Positions 35,552 to 44,489 of a DNA stretch of 64,000 nt are shown here, in pieces; the first letter of the stretch is position 1, and each line of letters begins with the position of its first letter. The DNA is from Microbaculum sp051390635 (GTDB lineage Bacteria > Pseudomonadota > Alphaproteobacteria > Rhizobiales > Tepidamorphaceae). The stretch covers positions 558,001 through 622,000 of the forward strand of contig NZ_JBPODT010000003.1 in NCBI RefSeq assembly GCF_051390635.1, read 5' to 3'. The position numbers were made by a program, and so were the translations under genes. The notes beneath the pieces were generated by a model. The model saw nothing but the letters and a program-made list of their open reading frames with translations, had not been told where the DNA came from and did not search any database.

Positions 35552-37471
35552 TCAGGCCAGCCGGGTCGTTTCGCTGGCGACGTCGCGGCCGAGCGCTTCA
35601 AGGGCCTTTGCGACGATGCTGGGGGCATCGAGTCCGGCCTTGGCGTACATCGCGGCGGGGCTGTCCTGATCAATGAAGCTATCGGGCAGCACCATCGCCC
35701 GTACCTTCAGGCCCCGGTCGAGCTGTCCGTCCTCGGCTAGGAATTGCAGGACATGACTGCCGAATCCGCCGACGGAACCTTCTTCCACTGTGATCAGCAC
35801 TTCGTGGTGGTTGGCCAGTTGGCGGATCAGGGCGTGATCCAGCGGTTTGGCGAAACGGGCGTCCGCCACGGTCGCCGGCAGGCCGTAGGAGCCGAGCTCG
35901 TCCGCCGCCTTCAGCGCCTCGCCGAGGCGCGTGCCCAGCGACAGGATCGCCACCTTGCCGCCTTCGCGCAGGATCCGGCCCTTGCCGATCTCGAGCGGCA
36001 CGCCGGCCGCGGGCATCTCCGCGCCGATACCTTCGCCCCGCGGGTAACGCAAAGCCGAGGGGCGGTCGTCGATCGTGACCGCGGTCGCCACCATGTGCTT
36101 CAATTCCGCCTCGTCCGCAGCCGCCATGATGACGAAGCCGGGCAGGCAGCCGAGATAGGCGACATCGAAGGCGCCGGCATGGGTCGGCCCGTCGGCACCC
36201 ACCAGGCCCGCGCGATCGATGGCGAAGCGGACCGGCAGCGACTGGATCGCCACATCGTGGACCACCTGGTCGTAGCCGCGTTGCAGGAAGGTCGAATAGA
36301 TCGCCGCGAACGGCTTGTAGCCTTCGGTCGAAAGCCCTGCCGCGAAAGTGACGCCGTGCTGTTCGGCGATGCCGACGTCGAAGGTGCGGTCCGGGAACTC
36401 TCTGCCGAAAAGGTCCAGGCCCGTGCCGGATGGCATCGCCGCGGTGACGGCGCAGATCTTGTCGTCCTTGCGCGCCTCCTCGACGAGGCTCTCGGCAAAG
36501 ACCTTGGTGTAGCTCGGTGCCTTGGTCGCGCCCTTGGCCTGCTCTCCGGTGACGACGTTGAACCGGGAGACGCCGTGATACTTGTCGTCGGACTTCTCGG
36601 CCGGCTCGTAGCCCTTGCCCTTCTTGGTGACGACGTGGACCAGGATCGGTCCTTCCTCGGCGTCGCGCACGTTCTTCAGGACCGGCAGCAGATGGTCGAA
36701 ATTGTGCCCGTCGATCGGACCGACGTAGTAGAAGCCGAGTTCCTCGAACAGCGTCCCGCCGGTCACGAAGCCGCGCATGTGCTCGACCCAGCGGGTGATG
36801 AAACGGTCGACCTGCTTGGGCAGGTGCGAGGTCAGTTTTTTGCCCCGCCGCCGGATCGTCATGTAGGTATGGCCGGTGATCGAGCGCGCCAGATAGGCGC
36901 TCATCGCCCCGACCGGCGGTGCGATCGACATGTCGTTGTCGTTGAGGATGACGATCAGGCGCTTGTCCATGGCGCCGGCGTTGTTCATGGCCTCGTAGGC
37001 CATCCCGGCCGACATTGCCCCGTCGCCGATGACGGCGATGACGTTGTTGTCGCGCCCGCCGAGATCGCGCGCCACCGCCATGCCCAGGCCCGCCGAGATA
37101 GAGGTCGACGAATGCGCCGTGCCGAAGGGATCGTATTCGCTTTCCGCGCGCTTGGTGAAGCCGGACAGGCCGCCGCCCTGCCGGAGCGTGCGGATACGGT
37201 CTCGCCGCCCGGTCAGGATCTTGTGGGGATAGGCCTGGTGACCGACGTCCCACACCAGCCGGTCGTCGGGCGTGTTGAACACGTAGTGCAGCGCCACCGT
37301 CAGCTCGATGACGCCGAGCCCCGCGCCCAGATGCCCGCCGGTTACCGAAACCGCGTCGACCATCTCCTTGCGCAACTCGTCGGCCAACTGGGTAAGCTGC
37401 GACTCGCTAAGCTTGCGCAGGTCTTCCGGCAGGTGGACTGTGTCGAGCAGCGGCGTGTTCGGAAGCGTCAT
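35552..37471 (-). CDS. dxs: 1-deoxy-D-xylulose-5-phosphate synthase
   Basis: A 639-aa thiamine-diphosphate enzyme. Key motifs are DVGHQAYPHKILTGRRDR, the ThDP-binding GDGAMSAGMAYEAMNNAG ending in LNDND, and the transketolase C-terminal RYPRGEGIGAEMP region. It condenses pyruvate and glyceraldehyde-3-phosphate to DXP, the first step of MEP isoprenoid synthesis and a precursor of thiamine and pyridoxal phosphate. In many alphaproteobacteria it sits between ispA and tlyA; here neither is adjacent. The downstream 220 bases before the TadG-like start show no clear terminator. Confidence 0.96.
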   Translation of the reverse strand: MTLPNTPLLDTVHLPEDLRKLSESQLTQLADELRKEMVDAVSVTGGHLGAGLGVIELTVALHYVFNTPDDRLVWDVGHQAYPHKILTGRRDRIRTLRQGGGLSGFTKRAESEYDPFGTAHSSTSISAGLGMAVARDLGGRDNNVIAVIGDGAMSAGMAYEAMNNAGAMDKRLIVILNDNDMSIAPPVGAMSAYLARSITGHTYMTIRRRGKKLTSHLPKQVDRFITRWVEHMRGFVTGGTLFEELGFYYVGPIDGHNFDHLLPVLKNVRDAEEGPILVHVVTKKGKGYEPAEKSDDKYHGVSRFNVVTGEQAKGATKAPSYTKVFAESLVEEARKDDKICAVTAAMPSGTGLDLFGREFPDRTFDVGIAEQHGVTFAAGLSTEGYKPFAAIYSTFLQRGYDQVVHDVAIQSLPVRFAIDRAGLVGADGPTHAGAFDVAYLGCLPGFVIMAAADEAELKHMVATAVTIDDRPSALRYPRGEGIGAEMPAAGVPLEIGKGRILREGGKVAILSLGTRLGEALKAADELGSYGLPATVADARFAKPLDHALIRQLANHHEVLITVEEGSVGGFGSHVLQFLAEDGQLDRGLKVRAMVLPDSFIDQDSPAAMYAKAGLDAPSIVAKALEALGRDVASETTRLA

Positions 37472-37621
37472 GTCGGCGAAGGGGTCCGGTGTTGATATGG
37501 GTCCGTTGAGGTTACGCTAGGACCCCAAGCGTTACACCAGCTTTATATAGGGTGCCAAGGCCGCAGCGTCCGAAACCGGGTTTGCCCGTGGCGAACGGCC
37601 GCGATCCGGGCCGCCGGAACG

Positions 37622-37948
37622 TCAGGCGTCGACCACCGTGACCAGCGTTCCGCTCTCGTCGATGGTGCAGCGCGCCCGCCTGCCGGCCACGTCGAGCTCG
37701 ACGTCGTAGCTGCTCTGGCCGGACCGGGCGGAGGACACCGGCAGTATCTTTTCGGCCGGCGTCGAATAGACCTTCGCCGCCTCCGCCGCGCACAGTAGCT
37801 GCAAGTCGGCCGGCGCCGTCTCCACCGCGGCCCGCACGCTGTGAGCCTGCGGTGCCGCGGCCTGCTGTCCCTGTGAGCAACCGAGGCCCAACAGGGCGAC
37901 GCCGGCGAGCGCGATCCACGCCCCGGCCCTCGAATAGGGTTTGTTCAT
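37622..37948 (-). CDS. Small putative lipoprotein
   Basis: A 108-aa protein with a lipoprotein signal: a basic start, hydrophobic AWIALAGVALLGLG and lipobox cysteine at residue 24. A Gln/Ala-rich linker follows, then a compact domain with three further cysteines' worth of family context not recognised (LLCAAEAAKVYSTPAEKILP, RRARCTIDESGTLVTVVDA). It is presumably anchored in the outer or inner membrane. It precedes dxs by 150 bases and follows the L,D-transpeptidase gene by 36 bases on the same strand, so it may share that gene's transcript. Confidence 0.7.
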   Translation of the reverse strand: MNKPYSRAGAWIALAGVALLGLGCSQGQQAAAPQAHSVRAAVETAPADLQLLCAAEAAKVYSTPAEKILPVSSARSGQSSYDVELDVAGRRARCTIDESGTLVTVVDA

Positions 37949-37984
37949 GCTGGTTTCTCCCCCGCGCTGTCCGGTTCCGGCGCC

Positions 37985-38701
37985 TCAGACGCCCTTGTAG
38001 AGTGCCGCGCCCTGCATCAGGACGATGACCTTGGCGCCGACCTCGACGCGTCCGTAGAGGTCCACGATGTCGTCGTTGTTGAGGCGGATGCAGCCGGACG
38101 ACACGTTGAGACCGATCGACCAGGGCTCCGTGGTGCCGTGGATGCGGTAGATCGAATCCCGGCTTCCCTCGTAGAGATAGAGTGCCCTGGGGCCCAACGG
38201 ATTGTCAGGGCCGCCTGGCATGCCGTTGGCGTACTGCGCCGCCTTGGGGTCGCGCGCCACCATTTCGGCCGGCGGCGTCCACACCGGCCATTCCGCCTTG
38301 CGGCCGACATTGACGATGCCCGCCCAGCCGAAGCCCTCGCGGCCGACGCCGATGCCGTAGCGCATGGCCTTGAAGTCGGGCAGCACCAGGTAAAGGAAGT
38401 GCTTGTCGCCGTCGATGACGATGGTTCCGGGCTTCTCGGCGGTGCGGAAGGTGACGATCTTGCGCTGGAAGGCGGCCGGCGTCTGGCCATGGCGCTGATA
38501 GTACAGGATCGCCCGGCGGGGATCGTAGTCTTCCCATTTGCGGGTATCGGGATTGTAGATCTGCGTGTTGACGTTGAGCGCGGCCGCCGATCCCGCCGCG
38601 AAAACCAGTCCGGCCAGCGCGTAGCGGCCGGCCCGCGCCCGCAGGATCCGTGCCCCGAAGGTCCTCGCGAGAAGCCCCATTCGCTTTGCAGTTTCCAGCA
38701 T
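37985..38701 (-). CDS. L,D-transpeptidase (YkuD family)
   Basis: A 238-aa protein with one N-terminal hydrophobic segment (YALAGLVFAAGSAAALNV) and a YkuD catalytic domain. The active-site signature is present: IHGTTEPWSIGLNVSSGCIR with nucleophile Cys204 and the upstream His. These periplasmic enzymes form 3-3 peptidoglycan crosslinks or attach proteins to peptidoglycan. The domain also contains NADP-like KHFLYLVLPDFKAMRYGIGVG strands typical of the family. It lies ten bases downstream of the betaine-type binding protein gene. Confidence 0.92.
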   Translation of the reverse strand: MLETAKRMGLLARTFGARILRARAGRYALAGLVFAAGSAAALNVNTQIYNPDTRKWEDYDPRRAILYYQRHGQTPAAFQRKIVTFRTAEKPGTIVIDGDKHFLYLVLPDFKAMRYGIGVGREGFGWAGIVNVGRKAEWPVWTPPAEMVARDPKAAQYANGMPGGPDNPLGPRALYLYEGSRDSIYRIHGTTEPWSIGLNVSSGCIRLNNDDIVDLYGRVEVGAKVIVLMQGAALYKGV

Positions 38702-38711
38702 ATGCCACTCC

Positions 38712-39683
38712 CTACTGCTTGGCCGCGTTACGCCAGCCCGAAATCCGATCTTTGTTCTGTGCGATCCATTCCGCCGCGAAATCGTCCGGGTCGCGCCGCT
38801 CCACGATCAGCGCGTAGGTCATTTCCGACACCGTATCGACGTCGAGGCGGATCGCGTCGAGAAAGGCGGCGACGTCGGGCCGCTCCTTCGCGAGTTTGGC
38901 TGAATAGTTGATGTGGAAGAAGGACGGCGGCCAGGCGACGCCGGCGCTCGACTTCTCCAGCCAGGCCGGGTCCTGATCCGGTGTCAGGACGGTCCATTTG
39001 CGCGGGTCGTAGGCCGGCTCGTCCAGAAACACGATGTCGTGCAGCTCGAAGGTGTGATGCGGCTCGTAGCAGAAGAAGACGAGTGGCTTGTCGGCGGCCA
39101 TCGCCGCGTCGATCGCGGTCACCGCCACCTCTTCATCGGCTTCGAGCAGGTCCATGGTCTGGTCGTAGCCGTAGCTTTGGGCGCGGATCCTCTCGATCCG
39201 CGTCGACGACCAGTCCGGCGCCCCGATCCAGATTTCGCCCTTGCCGTTGCCGTCGGTGTCGAACAGGGCTGCTTTCTCCGGGTCGGCGAGGTCGGTGACG
39301 GACTGGATGCCGAGTTCGCGGGTCGCCCGCGTGACGCAGATGCCCTGCCGGGCGGGCACGCCCTTCGGGCTCATGACCACGGATTTCCGCCGGATCACGT
39401 ACTCGGCGTTGAGGGCGGTGTGATTGGGCAGCCAGACCTCGGGATGAATATCCTCGGTGCCGGTATCCATGGCCGCGAAGATCGCTTCGTTGGTGCCCTC
39501 TTCGAGGTCGACGTCCAGATCGAACTCGTCTTCGAGAAGCGCCCCGAGCATATGGGCGGTAACGGTCGCCGACGACCAGTCGGGCACGCCGATGACGATG
39601 TCGGAGGCCTGTGCCGTGCCGGCCCATGAAACCAGCAGTCCCGAAACGAGCAGTAGTTTCTTCAGCCTGTTCATCCGTCCCAT
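38712..39683 (-). CDS. Glycine-betaine/proline-type substrate-binding protein (OpuAC family)
   Basis: A 323-aa periplasmic binding protein with signal peptide (LLLVSGLLVSWAGTAQAS) and OpuAC-type domain: IVIGVPDWSSATVTAHML, WLPNHTALNAEYV, and the second lobe GAPDWSSTRIERIRAQSYGY with PLVFFCYEPHHTFEL. Trp/Tyr/His positions suit binding of a quaternary amine such as glycine betaine or choline. No ABC permease or ATPase gene is nearby, so it is an orphan receptor in this window. It may be cotranscribed with the L,D-transpeptidase, a cell-envelope osmotic-stress link that is inference only. Confidence 0.88.
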   Translation of the reverse strand: MGRMNRLKKLLLVSGLLVSWAGTAQASDIVIGVPDWSSATVTAHMLGALLEDEFDLDVDLEEGTNEAIFAAMDTGTEDIHPEVWLPNHTALNAEYVIRRKSVVMSPKGVPARQGICVTRATRELGIQSVTDLADPEKAALFDTDGNGKGEIWIGAPDWSSTRIERIRAQSYGYDQTMDLLEADEEVAVTAIDAAMAADKPLVFFCYEPHHTFELHDIVFLDEPAYDPRKWTVLTPDQDPAWLEKSSAGVAWPPSFFHINYSAKLAKERPDVAAFLDAIRLDVDTVSEMTYALIVERRDPDDFAAEWIAQNKDRISGWRNAAKQ

Positions 39684-39882
39684 TTCCCGCAGACGACGGC
39701 AATCCGTTGCACGCAGCCCCTATGGTTCGCGGGGCGTAGTCGTTCCCGCACGGATCGCTATGTTAGTTAAACGGTTTAAGGGATGGCAGTGAAATGTTTT
39801 GCGGAATAAACCGGAACCCGTTGGTGTTCACATTCGCGTGAAGACCGGCTAACCACCGGGAATCCCGGCGAAAGGAGCGGGA

Positions 39883-40389
39883 TTGGGCGTGTCGAGCGAC
39901 GCATTCAAGGCGGACGTGGCGGCGCAAGCGCCGACGCTCAGGCGCTACGCCCTGGCGCTGACCCGCGACCGCGACCTCGCCGACGACCTCGTGCAGGACA
40001 CCGTGGCCCGGGCGATTTCGCGCGAGCACCTGTGGCGCGGCGGGTCCCTCCGGGCCTGGTTGTTCACCATTCTGACCAACCTCGATCGCAACCGGCGCCG
40101 GGCGCTGGCGGCGCGGCCCGGGACCGACGAGTTCGACGAACGCCGGTTCGGCACGCCGCCGGGCGATGCGCTGGCCCGGCGCGCCATCGAGCGCGGTGTC
40201 GCCGCGCTGCCGGCGGAGCAGCGCGAGGTCCTGCTGCTCGTGGCGCTCGAAGGTTTGAGCTACCGGGAGGTGGCGCAGGTGCAGGACGTTCCGATCGGAA
40301 CGGTGATGTCGCGGCTGTCGCGGGCCCGTGCGGCGCTCAGGGTGGCGATCGAGGGCGGGCCCCGGCCGCAATTGAGGAGAGTGAAGTGA
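39883..40389 (+). CDS. ECF-type sigma factor
   Basis: A 168-aa sigma factor: region 2 PTLRRYALALTRDRDLADDL then VQDTVARAI, and region 4 LPAEQREVLLLVALEGLSYR followed by EVAQVQDVPIGTVMSRLSRA. The start is TTG 39883 after AAAGGAGCGGGA, with GTG 39889 as an alternative. Its last codons overlap the GTG start of the next gene, which encodes a putative transmembrane anti-sigma factor, the usual arrangement. The upstream 199 bases contain the likely promoter region; autoregulation is common for such genes but no -35/-10 pair can be named safely. Confidence 0.9.
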   Translation: MGVSSDAFKADVAAQAPTLRRYALALTRDRDLADDLVQDTVARAISREHLWRGGSLRAWLFTILTNLDRNRRRALAARPGTDEFDERRFGTPPGDALARRAIERGVAALPAEQREVLLLVALEGLSYREVAQVQDVPIGTVMSRLSRARAALRVAIEGGPRPQLRRVK

Positions 40390-41231
40390 CGGACGACAAG
40401 ATCGTCTCGGAGGACATGCTGCACGCCTATGTCGACGGCGCCTTGTCGCCCGAGGACATCGGGCGCGTCGAGGCCTGGCTGGCGAGCCATCCCAAGGATG
40501 CCGCCGCCGCCGCCGCGTGGCGCCGTCAGAACGCGCTGATCCGCGCGGTGTTTGCCCAGGACGAGGGTGCCCGGGAGGCGCGCGCCCCGGAAGATGGCGC
40601 CCGGGAGAGCGTCGCGCACGCCGACGGCCGTCCGCAGGACGCGGCCGGGACCGGCCCGGTTCCGGCCGCGGGCCGCCCGCGCTGGCGCATGGCGATCGCC
40701 GCGTCGATCGCGACCTTAGCCATCGGCCTCGGTGCCGGTATCGGCATCGGCACGTACGCGCCGGCCCTCCGCTCCGAGGCACCCACGATCGCCGCTCAGG
40801 CCGAGACGGCCTACCGGGTCTACACCGTCGAGAAGCGCCATCCCGTGGAGGTCGGCCCGGACGAACGCGAACATCTGGTCAAGTGGCTGTCGAATCGGCT
40901 CGAGACCCGGCTCGCCTTGCCGGATCTGGAATCGGAAGGTCTGAAGCTGGTGGGAGGCAGGCTGACCACGGGCGGGCGCGGCCCCGCGGCCCTGTTCATG
41001 TTCGAGGCCGGCAATGGCGACCGCTACACCGTTTACGTGACCCGTGCCGCGCGCGCCGGCGAAACCGCGTTCCGTTTCGACCTGAACGGAGATATCGGCG
41101 CGTGCTACTGGCTCGATAGAGGCGTGGCGGTGGTTGTCAACGGACCGGCTGACCGCGACCGCCTGCAGGCGATCGCCAACCGGGTCTACGACGCCTACGA
41201 GGGCGCACGCGGCACCGACGACGCAGGGTGA
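40386..41231 (+). CDS. Transmembrane anti-sigma factor
   Basis: A 281-aa protein starting at GTG 40386, which overlaps the sigma stop (GTGA). The N-terminal 55 residues form a zinc-finger-like or ASD helix pair (EDMLHAYVDGALSPEDIGRV, EAWLASHPKDAAAA), typical of anti-sigma factors although the HxxxCxxC cysteines are absent. One transmembrane helix follows near residue 110 (AIAASIATLAIGLGAGIGIG), and the periplasmic part includes LKLVGGRLTTGGRGPAALFM. Similar to FecR-unlike, RsiW-like membrane anti-sigma proteins. It should sequester the sigma factor encoded just upstream. Confidence 0.87.
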   Translation: MTDDKIVSEDMLHAYVDGALSPEDIGRVEAWLASHPKDAAAAAAWRRQNALIRAVFAQDEGAREARAPEDGARESVAHADGRPQDAAGTGPVPAAGRPRWRMAIAASIATLAIGLGAGIGIGTYAPALRSEAPTIAAQAETAYRVYTVEKRHPVEVGPDEREHLVKWLSNRLETRLALPDLESEGLKLVGGRLTTGGRGPAALFMFEAGNGDRYTVYVTRAARAGETAFRFDLNGDIGACYWLDRGVAVVVNGPADRDRLQAIANRVYDAYEGARGTDDAG

Positions 41232-41289
41232 TGGACGCCCGGAAGCATGAACATCCCCGGCAGGGCATCCAGGGGGTATGAAAGCGCCC

Positions 41290-42291
41290 TTACGTGCGCG
41301 GGTCGTACGGCTTGCCTTCGCGCCACGCCGTCATCAGCGCCTCGAGTTCCGGGTCGGGCTTTTCCGGCAACACGATGCGCAAAGTCACGTAAAGGTCGCC
41401 GTGGCCGTGTCCGTCGGTATGGCCCGGCTTCGGCAGGCCCTTGCCCTTCAGCCGCAGGGTCCGGCCGCCCGACGAGTTCGGCGGGATCTTCAGCTCCACG
41501 GCCCCGCCGAGCGTCGGCACGCGCACGGTTCCGCCCAGCACCGCCTCGTAGAGCGACACGGGCAACTCGTGCCTGAGGTCGTGACCGTCGACCTTGAACA
41601 GGGGATGCGGCTTGATCTTGACGGTGACGCGCGCGTCGCCGTCCGGTCCCCCGAACTGGCCGGGATGGCCCTGTCCGCGCAGGCGGATCTGCTTGCCGTC
41701 CTCGATGCCTGCGGGGATCTTGACGTCGACTTCCTTGCCGCTCGGCAGCCGCACCCGGCGCGTCGCGCCCTCGGCTGCTTCGGCGAGGTCGATCGAAACC
41801 GCCAGCGTGACGTCCTCGCCCTTGGTGCCGCGCCGCGCGCGCTGGCGCGTTCCGGCGCCACCCATTCCGGCGCCCCCCATTCCGGCTCCGAAACCGCCGC
41901 GGGCGCCGCCGCCCATGCCGAAAATCTCGCTGAGCAGGTCGTCGGGATCGATGCCGCCCGCGCCCGTGCCGCCGGGCCCGCCGGTCGTGTAGCTCCAGCT
42001 GAAGCCGCCGGGACCGCGCCGGGCCCCGCCGCCGGGGTGCCCCCCCTCGAAACCGGCGAAGCGCGGATTGCCGTCCGCGTCGATTTCGCCACGGTCGAAC
42101 TGGGCCCGCTTGTCCTTGTCGTTCAGAAGGTCATAAGCCGTCGTCGCCTCGGAAAAGCGTTCCTTGGCCTTCGGATCGTCGGCATTGGTGTCGGGGTGGT
42201 ATTGCTTGGCGAGCTTGCGATACGCCTTCTTGATCTCGCCGGCGCTCGCCGAGCGGGACACGCCAAGAATCTCGTAGGGATCACGCGCCAT
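41290..42291 (-). CDS. CbpA-type DnaJ co-chaperone
   Basis: A 333-aa J-protein. Residues 1-70 are a J domain (DPYEILGVSRSASAGEIKKA, HPDTN motif), residues about 75-140 a Gly/Phe/Met-rich linker, and the rest the DnaJ C-terminal substrate-binding domain (LRHELPVSLYEAVLGGTVRV, LKGKGLPKPG). The zinc-finger cysteines of DnaJ are absent, so this is the CbpA/DjlA-like class. It stimulates DnaK ATPase. Such a gene near pdxH and a short surface-antigen-like lipoprotein gene is a recurrent alphaproteobacterial neighbourhood. Confidence 0.93.
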   Translation of the reverse strand: MARDPYEILGVSRSASAGEIKKAYRKLAKQYHPDTNADDPKAKERFSEATTAYDLLNDKDKRAQFDRGEIDADGNPRFAGFEGGHPGGGARRGPGGFSWSYTTGGPGGTGAGGIDPDDLLSEIFGMGGGARGGFGAGMGGAGMGGAGTRQRARRGTKGEDVTLAVSIDLAEAAEGATRRVRLPSGKEVDVKIPAGIEDGKQIRLRGQGHPGQFGGPDGDARVTVKIKPHPLFKVDGHDLRHELPVSLYEAVLGGTVRVPTLGGAVELKIPPNSSGGRTLRLKGKGLPKPGHTDGHGHGDLYVTLRIVLPEKPDPELEALMTAWREGKPYDPRT

Positions 42292-42403
42292 CTATCACTA
42301 CCGGGGATTCGGACTTGAAAAGAATTTATTCCCATCCCATGTGGGGATTCAAAGGCGAAACGCAACCCCCGCGAATGGCCCGGGAAACCAGTCGGTTGGT
42401 CTG

Positions 42404-42925
42404 TCAGCGCCCGTCGACGATCGGCTTCACGTTCCAGCCGCCGCCATTGCGCTGGCACGCTTCGGCCGCCAGGGCCTGTTCCCGGGCATAGGCGATTGCC
42501 GTGATGGCGAGCCGGCGACAGACGGCACCGTCGTCGTCGAAGAAAGCGTCGACGGCGGTCACCGTGCCCTCCATGTGCCGTTCCCCCGCGGTCGCGGGGC
42601 TTTTCCAGGCGAAGGCCTCGCCGTCCTCGCCGTTCTCGGCGGCCGAGACCAGCGCCGCCTTCAGCGCGGCCCAGGCCCGGGTTCCCAGGCGCTCCGCGAC
42701 GCCGTCGTCGATCACCTCGGTTGGGACCGATCCGGTGATTTCCACCGGCCCGCTGTTCTCCGTGAGTGACGGTAGGGGCAACTCCACGGGAAGGGAGCAT
42801 GCCGATGACAGGCTCGCGGCCAGCGCGACGGCTGCGATACGCACCAAGGCCGTTTTTCGGGGGCGGCAGGACCTGCTTGTTCTCGTCAAGCGGGAGTTCG
42901 TCCGATATATCGATTTACGAGGCAT
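42404..42925 (-). CDS. Surface-antigen-like lipoprotein (RT0821-like)
   Basis: A 173-aa protein with a very basic N-terminus and a lipobox (AVALAASLSSAC, Cys near residue 43), so it is probably an outer-membrane lipoprotein. The C-terminal domain, with ERLGTRAWAALKAALVSAAE, WKSPATAGERHMEGTVTAVD and an AVCRRLAITAIAYAREQALA run, resembles rickettsial RT0821/Lpp0805-type surface proteins. A later start at GTG 42844 would shorten the leader to normal signal-peptide length and may be the true start. It is divergent from pdxH and downstream in orientation to the J-protein gene. Confidence 0.68.
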   Translation of the reverse strand: MPRKSIYRTNSRLTRTSRSCRPRKTALVRIAAVALAASLSSACSLPVELPLPSLTENSGPVEITGSVPTEVIDDGVAERLGTRAWAALKAALVSAAENGEDGEAFAWKSPATAGERHMEGTVTAVDAFFDDDGAVCRRLAITAIAYAREQALAAEACQRNGGGWNVKPIVDGR

Positions 42926-42982
42926 TGATGCCGAAACGCCATTTTGCAGCCGGCAACAGCCGGCGGGAGTGCGAACTTGGTT

Positions 42983-43609
42983 ATGGATTCGACCGTGGAA
43001 GGGTTAAATTCCGGTAACGCTGCCGATGTCGGGGAGCCTTTCGAGCGCTTCGGGGAATGGCTGGCGGACGCCGAGAAGAGCGAGCCCAACGATCCGACCG
43101 CCGTGGCGCTGGCGACCGTCGACGAGAATGGCCTGCCCAACGTGCGCATGGTGCTGATGCGCGGCTATGACGAGACCGGGTTCGTGTTTTTCACTAATTT
43201 CGAAAGCTCCAAGGGGCGCGAGATCCTGTCGGCCGGCAAGGCGGCGATGGGGTTTCACTGGAAGAGCCTGCGCCGCCAGGTGCGCGTGCGCGGCCCGGTC
43301 GAGCCGGTTTCCGACGAGGAGGCCGACGCCTATTTCACCTCGCGCCCGCGCGGCAGCCGCATCGGTGCCTGGGCGTCGCAGCAGTCGCGTCCGCTGGAAA
43401 GCCGGCTGGCGCTGGAGAAGGCGGTGGCCCGCTATACCGCGAAATTCGGCGTTGGCGAGATCCCGCGTCCGGCCCACTGGTCCGGCTTCCGCATTCGCCC
43501 CGTCGAGATCGAGTTCTGGCGTGACGGCGCGTTCCGCCTGCACGACCGGCACGTCTACCGCCGGCCCGCGCCCGAGGGGCCGTGGTCCGTTGAACGCCTC
43601 TATCCGTAG
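42983..43609 (+). CDS. pdxH: Pyridoxamine 5'-phosphate oxidase
   Basis: A 208-aa FMN-dependent PdxH. Motifs include PNVRMVLMRGYDETGFVFFT and NFESSKGREI for FMN/PLP binding, and the diagnostic C-terminus VEIEFWRDGAFRLHDRHVYR. It converts pyridoxine or pyridoxamine 5'-phosphate to pyridoxal phosphate with oxygen. ATG 42983 is chosen; the open frame begins at 42944 and homologues have variable N-termini. It is divergent from the surface-antigen-like gene and followed 24 bases later by an SDR gene. Confidence 0.94.
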   Translation: MDSTVEGLNSGNAADVGEPFERFGEWLADAEKSEPNDPTAVALATVDENGLPNVRMVLMRGYDETGFVFFTNFESSKGREILSAGKAAMGFHWKSLRRQVRVRGPVEPVSDEEADAYFTSRPRGSRIGAWASQQSRPLESRLALEKAVARYTAKFGVGEIPRPAHWSGFRIRPVEIEFWRDGAFRLHDRHVYRRPAPEGPWSVERLYP

Positions 43610-43633
43610 GCGAAGGGGCCAAAGGAAACCGAC

Positions 43634-44386
43634 ATGACACTATCCAACGAACCGCGCAAGGCGCTGATTCTGACCGGAGCGAGCCGCGGTATCGGCCACG
43701 CGACGGTCAAGCGTTTCTCGTCCGCCGGCTGGCGGGTGATCACCTGTTCGCGCCATCCCTTCCCTGAGGATTGCCCGTGGGAGGCCGGACCCGAGGATCA
43801 CATTCAGGTTGATCTCGCCGACCAGTACAACACCGGCGAGGCGATCGCCGAGATGAAGGAGCGTCTGAAGGCCGACGGCTCGCGCCTGAACGCGCTCGTC
43901 AACAACGCGGCCATATCGCCGAAGCGGACGGGCGGCGGCCGCATGGGCACGCTCGACACCGACGCCGACGACTGGAAGACGGTCTTCAACGTCAACTTCT
44001 TCGCCCCGATCATGCTGGCGCGCGGCCTTCTGGACGAACTCACCGCGGCGCGGGGGGCGGTCCTCAACGTGACCTCCATCGCCGGAAGCCGCGTCCACCC
44101 CTTCGCCGGGTCCGCCTATTCGACATCGAAGGCGGCGCTCGCCGCGTTGACGCGCGAGATGGCGAACGATTTCGGTCCGCTCGGCGTGCGCGTCAACGCG
44201 ATCGCGCCCGGCGAGATCGATACGTCGATCCTCTCGCCCGGCACCGAGAAGATCGTCGAGCAGATTCCGATGCGCCGTCTCGGCACGCCCGAGGAGGTCG
44301 CGAAGATCATCTATGTCCTGTGTACCGAAACCTCGTCCTACGTGAATGGCGCCGAGATCCACATCAATGGCGGCCAGCACGTGTGA
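43634..44386 (+). CDS. SDR family oxidoreductase
   Basis: A 250-aa classical SDR: LILTGASRGIGHATVKRF, ALVNNAAISPKRTGG, catalytic YSTSK (about residues 158-162), and VNAIAPGEIDTSILSPGTEK with GAEIHINGGQHV at the C-terminus. Length and motifs fit FabG-like reductases. The presence of a conserved basic residue after strand 2 suggests NADP preference. It follows pdxH by 24 bases, a neighbour pair seen in other alphaproteobacteria. The specific substrate is unknown. Confidence 0.9.
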   Translation: MTLSNEPRKALILTGASRGIGHATVKRFSSAGWRVITCSRHPFPEDCPWEAGPEDHIQVDLADQYNTGEAIAEMKERLKADGSRLNALVNNAAISPKRTGGGRMGTLDTDADDWKTVFNVNFFAPIMLARGLLDELTAARGAVLNVTSIAGSRVHPFAGSAYSTSKAALAALTREMANDFGPLGVRVNAIAPGEIDTSILSPGTEKIVEQIPMRRLGTPEEVAKIIYVLCTETSSYVNGAEIHINGGQHV

Positions 44387-44489
44387 GGCACGATCAATCG
44401 CATTACACGAAGCGTTGACTGGCGTGCGGCACCGGTTTTCCGTCAGAAAGCCCTGAGCCGCGGAAGCGGCCCGAAAAGGAGGGCTGCCG

